DNA from: Nitrospira sp.
GTDB taxonomy: Bacteria > Nitrospirota > Nitrospiria > Nitrospirales > Nitrospiraceae
Direction: 5' to 3'
NCBI GenBank assembly: GCA_003135435.1
Contig: PLBR01000149.1
Span: forward strand, 29,758 to 69,078
Length of the DNA: 39,321 nucleotides
Part shown: one piece after another, positions 9,155 through 16,701 of the stretch
Numbering within the stretch: position 1 is the stretch's first letter
Layout of the letters: each line of letters begins with the position of its first letter
Notes under the pieces: model-generated
Database searches by the model: none
Seen by the model: the letters and a program-made list of their open reading frames with translations, nothing else
What the model was told of the DNA's origin: nothing
Position numbers and translations under genes: made by a program

Positions 9155-10900
9155 CTATTTCATCGCCACAGCTCTGACTTGGCGATAGGTGGTGAATCCC
9201 TGTAGCGCCTTTCGAATGCCGTCTTGGACCAGTGTGACCATCCCGTCTGTCAGCGCAAGAGTCAGCATCTCGGCAGTGCGTGATCGAGTCTGGATGAGCC
9301 GCTTCATCTCTTCCAATCCTCTTAACAGTTCGTGCAAGGGAATCCGCCCCTTGAAGCCGGTTCGGTTGCAAGCCTCGCAGCCTCGTTCACGATACAGACT
9401 CCAATCGGCGCGGTACTCGATGCCGAGGGTGGGCCAGTCCTGCGCGCCATACCCCTGCACCAGTTCATCGTACTCCTGTCGACTCGGATGGTAGGCCTCT
9501 TTGCACTGGATGCAGATCCGTTTGCACAGGCGCTGGGCAAGCACTCCCAACATGGCGTCGGCAAAGTTGAACGAGTCACACCCGAGATCCAACAAACGGA
9601 TCACCGTTTCGACTGCACTGTTCGTATGCAGGGTACTGAGCACCAAGTGGCCGGTGAGCGAGGCCTCAATGGCAATGTCGGCCGTTTCTTTGTCCCGCAT
9701 CTCGCCGATCATGATGACGTCGGGGTCGGCACGCAGAAACGCCCGCATTGCAGTCGCGAAGGTGAGACCGATCTTCGGATGGACCTGGACTTGGCGGAGA
9801 CCGTCCTGGGTAATTTCAATGGGGTCTTCGGCCGTCCAAATCTTTCGTTCGTCGGTATTAATGTGCTTGAGAATCGCGTGCAAGGTCGTCGTTTTGCCGG
9901 ACCCAGTCGGTCCGACACACAGGATGATCCCGTGCGGTTTCTCCGCGATGGCTTGAATGGCCTGCAAGATGGCAGGAGCAAATTCCATCGCGTCGAGCGG
10001 CATCGGTTGCTTGGCAGTCAAAAGACGCAGCACGACGTCTTCGTCCTGTCCGGCGGTGGGCAGGGTCGCGACGCGTAATTCGATCTCTCGATCCTTCGCC
10101 AACCGGTACCGGATCTTGCCGTCTTGGGGTCTGCGTCGTTCCGAGATGTCGAGATTGGCCATAACCTTGATGCGTGACACGACAGCACGCCGATAGGCCG
10201 AGGGAATCCTCATGTAGGTGAAGCAGGTGCCGTCGATGCGCAGGCGCACAGCCATGTCTTTACGATCCGCGTATGGTTCGATGTGAATGTCCGACGCGCC
10301 GAGGCGGTCGGCTTCGAGGATCACTTGGTTGGTCAGCCGTACAATGGCTGAGTCGTTCTCGTCGATCCCGCCGGATACGGGATCGATGGCAGGCTCAAGA
10401 TGGATTTCATTGACCAACTCACCGAGAATGGAGCCGATGGACCCGCTGGTTCCCTGGCCCCTGGCCAGATGGAGCAATTGCTCGATGTCCCTGCGCAGGC
10501 CGACGGCATAGCGAATGGTCATTCCAGGAAATGTGCGCCGCACGTCCCAGCCTTTGTCGAGATCGTGCGGATCGCTGGTGAGCACGTCGATCAGTGAGCC
10601 TCGACGCGCAATCGGCAGCCAGAGGTTCTTCTTGAGATAGTCGAGGTTGAGTGTTTTCAACAGGTCGGCATCGATGACCGTTCGTTCGTCATACGGCAGG
10701 TAGGGACATTGATAAAAGTCGCTCAGGGCGGACCCTAAGGCGTCCTTCGGAACACGATAGCGGTCGAGGAGCACCGTTTCGAGATCGAAGGCGCCGTCTT
10801 TCGAATCGTCCACCGCCGCCAGCACATCGGCCTGGCTGATGATCCTGCGATAGACCAGCGCATCCAGCACGTTCTGCTCGATCGTGCGAGACGATTTCAC
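9155..10900 (-). CDS. pilB: PilB/GspE-type pilus assembly ATPase
   Basis: This 581-residue cytoplasmic motor ATPase of the secretion/pilus superfamily has an N-terminal GspE/MshE-like domain (about 1-150). The ATPase core shows Walker A GPTGSGKTT at 330-338, the Asp box (TAEDPIEI), Walker B (DPDVIMIGEMRD) and the His box (GHLVLSTLHTN). A four-cysteine zinc site typical of extension ATPases is present (CIQC at 463-466, CEAC at 508-511). The zinc site argues for assembly (PilB/GspE) rather than retraction (PilT). The GTG at 10900 has AAGGGGAA upstream. The gene lies between the two minor-pilin cassettes on the same strand. Without pilC or gsp genes nearby, type IV pilus versus type II secretion cannot be fully settled; PilY1 nearby favours the pilus. 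Confidence 0.88.
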   Translation of the reverse strand: MKSSRTIEQNVLDALVYRRIISQADVLAAVDDSKDGAFDLETVLLDRYRVPKDALGSALSDFYQCPYLPYDERTVIDADLLKTLNLDYLKKNLWLPIARRGSLIDVLTSDPHDLDKGWDVRRTFPGMTIRYAVGLRRDIEQLLHLARGQGTSGSIGSILGELVNEIHLEPAIDPVSGGIDENDSAIVRLTNQVILEADRLGASDIHIEPYADRKDMAVRLRIDGTCFTYMRIPSAYRRAVVSRIKVMANLDISERRRPQDGKIRYRLAKDREIELRVATLPTAGQDEDVVLRLLTAKQPMPLDAMEFAPAILQAIQAIAEKPHGIILCVGPTGSGKTTTLHAILKHINTDERKIWTAEDPIEITQDGLRQVQVHPKIGLTFATAMRAFLRADPDVIMIGEMRDKETADIAIEASLTGHLVLSTLHTNSAVETVIRLLDLGCDSFNFADAMLGVLAQRLCKRICIQCKEAYHPSRQEYDELVQGYGAQDWPTLGIEYRADWSLYRERGCEACNRTGFKGRIPLHELLRGLEEMKRLIQTRSRTAEMLTLALTDGMVTLVQDGIRKALQGFTTYRQVRAVAMK

Positions 10901-11157
10901 CCCACGGTTCCCCTTCTTGGAAGAGCCATCACTCCCCTCCGTCTTGCCCGCCCTTCCCCCACTCTCAGGATGTCGGTCTCGACGGTCATATCCGATGCCT
11001 CATCTCAATTCCCAGCCTCTAGCATGAGGCTGAAGAAGTCCGCCGGCACCAAAGGCCGTGGCGCATGAAGCGCGAGATAGGCGAGAAAGGCGCGACGTGG
11101 ACAGATTTGATTCTCACCTCGTCTCGCCCGTCCCGCCAGTCTCGCCCAGCTATTCTG
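10901..11157. other. Gene-free spacer upstream of pilB
   Basis: About 257 bases contain no convincing gene. Besides the 9-bp-unit inverted repeat listed separately, there is a 7-bp hairpin at 11013-11032 (cagcctc / gaggctg, six-base loop) inside the presumed pilB leader. No clear sigma-70 or sigma-54 promoter was found by eye, so pilB may depend on read-through from cassette B. Confidence 0.5.
11070..11147. repeat. Inverted repeat built of 9-bp units (REP-like)
   Basis: The left arm (11070-11096) is three 9-base units: gcgcgagat, aggcgagaa, aggcgcgac. The right arm (11121-11147), read on the opposite strand, is gggcgagac, tggcgggac, gggcgagac. The arms match at about 21 of 28 positions across a 24-base loop. 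It lies ten bases beyond the stop of the cassette-B pilX remnant. It may be an extragenic palindromic element, an mRNA-stabilising stem or a weak terminator. Confidence 0.55.
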
Positions 11158-12189
11158 CTAGTACTTCGCCAGCCAGGTTCCCGGCGCTCGATATACAACC
11201 GGAAGCCCCCGAAAGAGTCCCTGCGCCAAGTCGGCGTTGTACCAGACCTCAATGACGGTACCGGTTCCAATCGACGTCACACTCTGTCCTGCCATCATCG
11301 CTCCGTACAGGCGAGCGGATCGTTCAATCTTGATCGCACCCGCCGCATACAGCAGGCCGTTGACGTGGATGCCGGACAATTGTACCGGCACCCTTGTCCC
11401 TAACGACTGTGTCTCCGGCGGAGATGGACTGAGGACCGGAACAGATTTTCCTGCTGCACGAGGCCTGAACACCATATGACCTTGCACGACCAGAAGCCCT
11501 TCAAAATAGTCCGTATCCAGCACCAGCGTTCCCATATTATCGACCAGCGGCGGTTGCCCATCGACCGTGTCGATGAAGACCAATCCACGATGGTCTCCGA
11601 TGGCCTGAGATTCCAGCGCGTCTGCAGGCGCGATTCCCTGATCCGAGTCCGAGGCCCCCTGCGAATGGAGCTGACCCATACGATCGAGTCGATAATAGGT
11701 CCCCCAGCGTAGCGCGATCTTCTTGAGCGAGTCGTAGTCCCACTGATCAAGCCTCACCCCAGGCGTCGGATATTGGTGCAGGTGCACGTTTTCATGAAGC
11801 GGAGGATTCGCACCTTGGCCAGGTGGAGGAGAGATGACCGAGACGGTCCCTCCAATCCAATATTCCGTCCAGCGATCCTGCGCATACAGCATCTGGTCAT
11901 ACGACTGACCCGTCACCGACGCGCTGTTGCTCTTGAGAACCAGATCCTCGACTCGCTGCACCGCGAGATCGCCCAATACTCGCTGATCTCCCCAATGCGC
12001 CAGCACGGGAGATTCGCCTCCTGGCTGCAGGGTTCCGAGCGCCTGTCCGACTTGCACCGCCGCGCGGACCGCTGGAATTGTCACAGCCCCAAGCTGAAGC
12101 TGAACTGTTCGTGTAACCGGCCGGCGATCGACCGTCGTGGCCGTTACCTCAACTGTGCTCAGCAAGCCTGGCTGCAGAGGACCATACAC
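11158..12189 (-). pseudogene. PilX-like protein, C-terminal part after a frameshift
   Basis: The frame is open from 12246 down to the stop at 11158. The only early start is a GTG at 12189, which lies inside what reads as a continuous domain (GGLGRILKLKVYGPLQPG). The piece upstream (12192-12644) holds the PilX-like N-terminus. Adding one base to the run of four C (minus strand; GGGG at 12241-12244) joins the two frames without a stop, reading NDSPSGFYNVLGGLGRILKL. The joined product would be about 495 residues. This portion is beta-rich and ends with repeated hydrophobic strands (SGIHVNGLLYAAGAIKI, ARLYGAMMAGQSV), as in long PilX-domain proteins. It is either a recent one-base deletion or a sequencing error; the rest of the frame looks intact. 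Confidence 0.7.
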
Positions 12190-12191
12190 TT

Positions 12192-12644
12192 TCAGCTTAA
12201 GAATGCGGCCGAGTCCTCCCAGGACATTATAGAAGCCGCTGGGGAATCATTTAACATCTGATTGTCCGCTTGGTTCGCCGCATCGAGCATGATGTCGGGA
12301 CGCTCAACGGTTCCGACAAACTGCGAACGCCCGGCTGCGTCGAAGAACGACGGCCCGCTTGTGAGGTCCCCTTGACGCTTGGCGAGCAGTCCAGCGACTA
12401 TCATCGGTGTGGCACTCGGATCGTGAAACCAACTCATCACAACATCCGCCGCACCGTCGGCCAGCTGTTGCGCGACGTTGTCCTCTTTCATGGCGCTGAC
12501 GCCCGGTCCATCCTGACCTGCCAGATATAAAGACGTCATGCCGACGATTCCAAGCAGAAAGATCAGCATGAGCGCCGCGAGAAGCACGTGACCCTTGTCG
12601 CACAGATGCATGAATTCTGATGCGCGCCGTTTTTCCATCCCCAT
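12192..12644 (-). CDS. PilX-like protein, N-terminal part before the frameshift
   Basis: These 150 codons start MGMEKRR (ATG 12644; ATG 12638 is better spaced from GAGG). The N-terminus has a basic leader and one long hydrophobic helix (HVLLAALMLIFLLGIVGMTS), then AMKEDNVAQQLADGAADVVM, in the PilX N-terminal style. There is no Glu at +5. The last 16 or so residues, ending in a TGA at 12192, read poorly, while the alternative frame continues sensibly into the downstream piece, so this is best read as the first part of one broken gene. It is the last pilin gene of cassette B, before pilB. Confidence 0.7.
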   Translation of the reverse strand: MGMEKRRASEFMHLCDKGHVLLAALMLIFLLGIVGMTSLYLAGQDGPGVSAMKEDNVAQQLADGAADVVMSWFHDPSATPMIVAGLLAKRQGDLTSGPSFFDAAGRSQFVGTVERPDIMLDAANQADNQMLNDSPAASIMSWEDSAAFLS

Positions 12645-12678
12645 ATCCTCACTCCATTTCTTATTGAAGGTGCCGCCG

Positions 12679-13419
12679 TTATGTCCTGAGGCTAATTTCT
12701 CGAACGGCGCGAATCCCTTGATCCGACATCATCACCTCAACGACGACCAGCTTGACGAGCGCGGGTTGTGTCACAGCCTGCCCGTTTTCATCCCAGTAGG
12801 AGAACCGAGCCTCCCTGATATCTCCGACCAGGACACTCGCGCCGCCATCGGCCTGTCGCAGCAACCTCAGAACACCCTGGTCATCGCGACGGCTGTAGTA
12901 GCGGACACGATTCAGGAGGAAGACAAAGGCCCCGGTTGGAATCGCCCTTGCCAGCGGCTGCGTCACCGTGAGCAGGTGTCGTTGTCCATCACGAGCCAGG
13001 ACAAGCGTCTCGCAGCGCTCGGCCCAACAGGCCACAATGGTTTTCCGATCATCCCACCCTCGCCCGTCTTCGACCGACAGAGTCGTTTGGCCGGTCGACG
13101 CCGTCGCCGTGATCGTCGTCGAGAGGCCTTGCAGATTCGCCGAGAACTCCACGGAGTCCGAAGCCGCCGTGGTAAGAGAACCGGACCCTGCGAGCCGCAA
13201 TTCCTGCTCAAGAACTTCTAACCCAAGGCGAAGATCTTGCTGTTGCGCGACCTCACGTTGTTGCCTCATAAATTGTTGTTGGAAATAGGACAGGGTCTGA
13301 AGCGTGGCGCCCAAGACGACCAGCCCAGCCGCTATGGCAAGCATCAGTTCGGTCAGGCTAGTCCCTGCCTCCGTCCATATTCTATGGTACCTGCTTCTTG
13401 TACGCCGTCCTGTCCGCAT
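12679..13419 (-). CDS. PilW-like minor pilin (cassette B)
   Basis: The product has 246 residues from the ATG at 13419, with GGAG 8 bases upstream and 25 bases after the preceding stop. The longer open frame upstream overlaps the neighbour and is unlikely to be used. A class III signal is present but unusual: TEAG before TSLTELMLAIAAGLVVLGAT, with Thr instead of Phe at +1 and Glu kept at +5. It is followed by QREVAQQQDLRLGLEVLEQELRLAGSG, a PilW-type helix. The C-terminal domain is beta-rich with a Cys pair (ACWAERCET). PilW-like identity rests on this order and the helix. It is more diverged from cassette A than a recent duplicate would be. Confidence 0.78.
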   Translation of the reverse strand: MRTGRRTRSRYHRIWTEAGTSLTELMLAIAAGLVVLGATLQTLSYFQQQFMRQQREVAQQQDLRLGLEVLEQELRLAGSGSLTTAASDSVEFSANLQGLSTTITATASTGQTTLSVEDGRGWDDRKTIVACWAERCETLVLARDGQRHLLTVTQPLARAIPTGAFVFLLNRVRYYSRRDDQGVLRLLRQADGGASVLVGDIREARFSYWDENGQAVTQPALVKLVVVEVMMSDQGIRAVREISLRT

Positions 13420-13444
13420 CCTGTCTACTCCGAGTGACGACACG

Positions 13445-13936
13445 TTACTGGCTCCCAATGAACACTGGATTGGCCCGCAGGGTGGCAACTCGTACTTCAC
13501 GCGGACCCTCGCCTGCTGCGTAGACTGCGCGAGCCTCAATTAGGGCATGCCCTGAGTTCGACAGCGAACCGGAACGGCTTGGTGTCACCGTCCAGATCAG
13601 ATGGACGCCATCCTGGTCCCAACTACCGAAGTACACCCCATCACCGGCCAGCACATCGTCACCTGCTCCATCATCACGCATGACAAGATCCGGGACACCA
13701 TCGTGGTTCAGATCATCCATCAAGAGACGATCCCATCGCGCAGATCGCTTGGCCTCAATCCGCGATTCCGCCATCGCCAGGGCACGCGTCGCCAATGTCC
13801 CTGTTCGAAGACTCCGTTCTGCTGCCTGAAATGCCCCCATCGCACCGGCTAACCCGATCATCGTGAGCGCCATGGCCACGAGCACTTCGGCAAAACTGAC
13901 CCCGCCCTCTGCATGAAGTAATCGATCCCGCGTCAT
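13445..13936 (-). CDS. PilV-like minor pilin (cassette B) with calcium-type loop
   Basis: The product has 163 residues. The ATG at 13936 overlaps the upstream stop in an ATGA, a typical coupled start. The prepilin site is EGG before VSFAEVLVAMALTMIGLAGAM, with Val at +1 and Glu at +5. A PilV-like AMAESRIEAKR helix follows. Residues 75-83 (DLNHDGVPD) match the D-x-N-x-D-G-x-x-D calcium loop of EF-hand/dockerin type, and more acidic turns follow (DDGAGDD, DQDG). It is expected to be inserted into the inner membrane and processed by PilD. The PilV label is by position and general form only. Confidence 0.76.
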   Translation of the reverse strand: MTRDRLLHAEGGVSFAEVLVAMALTMIGLAGAMGAFQAAERSLRTGTLATRALAMAESRIEAKRSARWDRLLMDDLNHDGVPDLVMRDDGAGDDVLAGDGVYFGSWDQDGVHLIWTVTPSRSGSLSNSGHALIEARAVYAAGEGPREVRVATLRANPVFIGSQ

Positions 13937-14382
13937 GAGGCGGACACTCTTCCCGTGATGCTCACAGTGAAGGTGGTTTCCCGTCCCTGATTGTCGCGCA
14001 CGCGAATGGTTGTAGGGGTCGCCGACCGACCGCTGGGATGAAACAGAAGTTCGGGGCCGGCGGTTGGCTCCTCCACAACCACTCCCTTGTCCGCATACTG
14101 ATAGACGTGCAGGATACCCTCGGCATCTGCACGTTGGAGCGTGATCGTACGGCCCTCTCGATCGAATATGACCCGAAGGCGCTCTCGCCTGGCCATCGCC
14201 AGTTGTCTGGCGAGCCGGAGCTCCGAAGCAATCTCTGCGGTGACGCTGCGCGCCTGGACCCTAGCGGTCAATGTCTGATAACTCGGCCCGGCCAATACAG
14301 CCATGATGCCAATGATCGCCAGTACGATGAGAAGCTCTGTCAGACTCCAGCCTTGTTCCTGTATCTGTGATTCTCTCGGCAT
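13933..14382 (-). CDS. GspH/FimT-like minor pilin, first gene of cassette B
   Basis: The product has 149 residues. The signal is MPRESQIQEQG before WSLTELLIVLAIIGIMAVLAG, so Trp replaces Phe at +1 while Glu at +5 is kept. It is followed by ASELRLARQLAMARRERLRV, the GspH/FimT helix, and a beta-rich C-terminus. The ATG at 14382 has AAGGAG two bases upstream, which is rather close; a TTG at 14433 in the same frame is the only longer option and would disturb the signal. The gene is first in the fimT-pilV-pilW-pilX-like series and is coupled to the next gene by ATGA. Confidence 0.82.
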   Translation of the reverse strand: MPRESQIQEQGWSLTELLIVLAIIGIMAVLAGPSYQTLTARVQARSVTAEIASELRLARQLAMARRERLRVIFDREGRTITLQRADAEGILHVYQYADKGVVVEEPTAGPELLFHPSGRSATPTTIRVRDNQGRETTFTVSITGRVSAS

Positions 14383-14644
14383 GGCTCCTTCGCGCAGACG
14401 AGTTTCCCTTACGAGGAAGAACGTGGCCTCCAAGACCCGTGCCCACGGTGATCCCCATCCTGATGACTCAATGCTTTGTGAGGAGCGGGAGCGTAATACT
14501 TCGCAAGTTCGCGCGGTTTCGCGTTATCACGAGGAGACATGGAGACGGAGGGCCGTGCATTGGCCAAGAAAGAGGAGAGAAACTGGAGAAGCACCTCACT
14601 ATATTTAGATACAGGGATTCGCCCGAAGAGATACAGAGAGACGG

Positions 14645-15427
14645 TTAGTAGGCAGGGGCAAGAAGACCTTGATACCAATCGAGGAGCGGCTGGGCGAAAA
14701 ACATAGAGAGGAGGGCTCCCAACACAAGGAAGGGGCCAAAGGGGATATAGTCATCACGCTTGATGATGTGCAGGGCGATCAAGCTAATGCCGATGATAGA
14801 ACCAGTGAGCGAACCGATCATGATGGTGAGGAGCGCCGGCTTCCAACCAAGAAACGCACCGACCATAGCCAGTAGCTTGATATCGCCACCTCCCATTCCC
14901 TCTTTGCCGAAGAGATAGGGGCTCAGCCAGGCCAGGAGCCAGAGGATGCCGCCTCCCACGGTGAAGCCGAGCACCGAGTTGATCACACCTACCGGCAGGA
15001 CGGTCACTGCGCCCAGTAGTCCAACCACCATCCCCGGTATGGTAATGACATTGGGGATCATCTTATGGGTGAGATCCGTTCCCGTCACCACGACCAACGC
15101 CGAAAACAACAGGGCATAGAGGGCGGCCGTCCAGCTTGGACCGAAGAACCATAAGATGGTGAGATAGCCGAGGGCATTGGTGGTTTCGACGAGGGGATAA
15201 CGTATCGAAATTGGTGCGCGGCAAGCCCGGCAACGCCCACCAAGCCACAGGTAGCTCAGCAGAGGAATATTGTCGTAGAACTCAAGAGGGTGAGCGCACG
15301 AGGGGCAATGGGAACCGGGCCAGACGATCGATTCGCCTCGGGGCAGTCTGAAGATACAGACGTTGAGAAAACTGCCGATCAGCGCGCCTAGGGTCCCGAC
15401 CACAAGATAGAGAGACCATTCATGCAT
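14645..15427 (-). CDS. pilD: Prepilin peptidase/N-methyltransferase PilD (GspO)
   Basis: This 260-residue polytopic inner-membrane aspartic protease cleaves class III signal peptides and N-methylates the new N-terminus. It shows GSFLNVCIFRLPRGESIV, the zinc-binding cysteine pairs CPSC and CRAC in the cytoplasmic loop, and the two catalytic aspartates in TDLTHKMIPN and in GMGGGDIKLLAMVGAFLGW. Six to eight hydrophobic segments are visible, and the length is normal for the family. The ATG at 15427 has only a weak ribosome site. The gene lies just upstream of cassette B on the same strand, with 262 bases between (14383-14644) that contain nothing clear. It would process the pilins of both cassettes. 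Confidence 0.94.
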   Translation of the reverse strand: MHEWSLYLVVGTLGALIGSFLNVCIFRLPRGESIVWPGSHCPSCAHPLEFYDNIPLLSYLWLGGRCRACRAPISIRYPLVETTNALGYLTILWFFGPSWTAALYALLFSALVVVTGTDLTHKMIPNVITIPGMVVGLLGAVTVLPVGVINSVLGFTVGGGILWLLAWLSPYLFGKEGMGGGDIKLLAMVGAFLGWKPALLTIMIGSLTGSIIGISLIALHIIKRDDYIPFGPFLVLGALLSMFFAQPLLDWYQGLLAPAY

Positions 15428-15525
15428 AATCGACTCAGGAACAGACTCCGAATCGGAACACCCGAGTCACTTTGCCTGCCAAATGGAATAAATTAGGTAG
15501 CTTCACTGGAGCCACTATCCTATAG

Positions 15526-15554
15526 TTTACTTATGGCGAGAGAACTCTTATAAT
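15526..15554 (+). promoter_or_regulatory. Sigma-70-type promoter for the LuxR-type gene
   Basis: TTTACT (15526-15531) and a perfect TATAAT (15549-15554) are separated by 17 bases. The predicted start near 15561 would leave a leader of about 87 bases before the ATG at 15648. It faces away from pilD in the shared 220-base spacer. Confidence 0.55.
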
Positions 15555-15647
15555 CTGCTGCCTGCTGGGCGAGGGTTTGTTCTTGCGCGTTTCTCCGTCA
15601 CGTTGAATTATACCGTACTATGTTATTCGTCAAAGGAGAACAAGATA

Positions 15648-15923
15648 ATGGCACGGACTGCAAAGACGAAAACCAGACCTTCCCTGGCCAATCTGACCCC
15701 GCCACCTCGCAAAAAGCGGCCTGAATCGCTCACCAGTCGGGAGCAGGAGATCTTGGAACTGATTTGGGCCGGGTTCAAAAACAAGGAAATTGGTCAGCGA
15801 CTCAAGATCAGCGTCAAGACCGTCGAGGCGCATCGGGCCAACATGATGAAAAAGATGCGCGTGTCGAATACCGCTCAGCTGCTCAAAACCGCGATCCAAG
15901 ATGGGACGATCAAGATTCGGTAG
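15648..15923 (+). CDS. Stand-alone LuxR/GerE-type DNA-binding protein
   Basis: The product has 91 residues. The ATG at 15648 was chosen because AAAGGAG lies about 9 bases upstream. The N-terminus (1-35) is basic and proline-rich (ARTAKTKTR, PPPRKKRPE). The rest is one LuxR-type helix-turn-helix: LTSREQEILELIWAGFKNKEIGQRL, then ISVKTVEAHRANMMKKMRV. No receiver or ligand domain is encoded, so activity is not set by phosphorylation in cis. It is transcribed divergently from pilD and its 3' end overlaps the convergent rlmB by 14 bases. A regulatory role for the adjacent pilus genes is possible but is inference from position only. Confidence 0.85.
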   Translation: MARTAKTKTRPSLANLTPPPRKKRPESLTSREQEILELIWAGFKNKEIGQRLKISVKTVEAHRANMMKKMRVSNTAQLLKTAIQDGTIKIR

Positions 15924-16701
15924 GCGTCGCCGCCTGGACGACGCCCCTGCGACGCTGGCGGACCACTTCGAATAGCGTGACGGCTGCTGCAGCTGAGACA
16001 TTCAACGACTGTACGCGGCCCTGCATCGGAATCCTGATGCGGTCGTCGCACTCCCCCAACACACCAGGGCGAATGCCTTCCCCTTCTCCTCCAAGCACCA
16101 GCGCGATCGGCCCGGTCATGTCGATGTCGGTATGGAGCTTCTCCGCCTGTGGGTCCACGCCGTAGACCCATAGGCCGGTTTTTTTGAGTTCCTGAATCAG
16201 ACGGATCAGATTGCCCACGCACCCGACAAAGATGTGATCGAGCGCTCCGGCCGATACTTTCGCCACCACCGATGTCAGGCCGACTGCACGGCGTTCCGGG
16301 ATGAACACCCCATGGACACCCGCCGCTTCAGCCGTCCGTAAAACCGCTCCTAAGTTGTGCGGATCTTCGACCCCATCAAGGAGCACGAGAAAGGGCTGCT
16401 CACCTCGTGTCTTCCCTCGCTCGAGAATCTGCTCCGTCGTGTTGTAGGATTTCGCAGCGATGAACGCAATCACGCCCTGATGGTTTCCGCTCGGCACCAA
16501 TCGAGCGAAGGCAAGAGGAGGTTCGATGTGAACGGGGACTCGCTGCGCCTTCGCCAGCTGCGCGAGATCGGCAAATTGCCGATCGGTCCGCAGCATGAGC
16601 AGCCGCTGAAGCGGACGAGCGCCGGCGCGCAAGGCTTCGCGCACGGCATGCAGACCGTAAATCAGTTCCGGCGGACTACCGCTTCCACCGACTGGTGCCA
16701 T
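15910..16701 (-). CDS. rlmB: 23S rRNA 2'-O-ribose methyltransferase, RlmB/TrmH family (SPOUT)
   Basis: This 263-residue SPOUT-class methyltransferase has an N-terminal substrate-binding domain (LIYGLHAVREALRAG to about residue 80). The trefoil-knot catalytic domain follows, with motif 1 (DPHNLGAVLRTAEAAG), motif 2 (LVLGGEGEGI) and motif 3 (IPMQGRVQSLNVSAAAAV). By homology it methylates a conserved guanosine in 23S rRNA (G2251 in E. coli) using S-adenosylmethionine. The RlmB/TrmH split cannot be settled by eye, but the N-terminal domain favours RlmB. The ATG at 16701 overlaps the cysS end by 26 bases; upstream codons in frame belong to the cysS overlap. The pair cysS-rlmB is a common arrangement. 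Confidence 0.88.
   Translation of the reverse strand: MAPVGGSGSPPELIYGLHAVREALRAGARPLQRLLMLRTDRQFADLAQLAKAQRVPVHIEPPLAFARLVPSGNHQGVIAFIAAKSYNTTEQILERGKTRGEQPFLVLLDGVEDPHNLGAVLRTAEAAGVHGVFIPERRAVGLTSVVAKVSAGALDHIFVGCVGNLIRLIQELKKTGLWVYGVDPQAEKLHTDIDMTGPIALVLGGEGEGIRPGVLGECDDRIRIPMQGRVQSLNVSAAAAVTLFEVVRQRRRGVVQAATPTES

Noticed and set aside
14510-14545. Possible sigma-54 site upstream of cassette B (GG-N10-GC spacing)
   Set aside because: Only the GG/GC spacing fits; the TGGCAC and TTGC cores do not.
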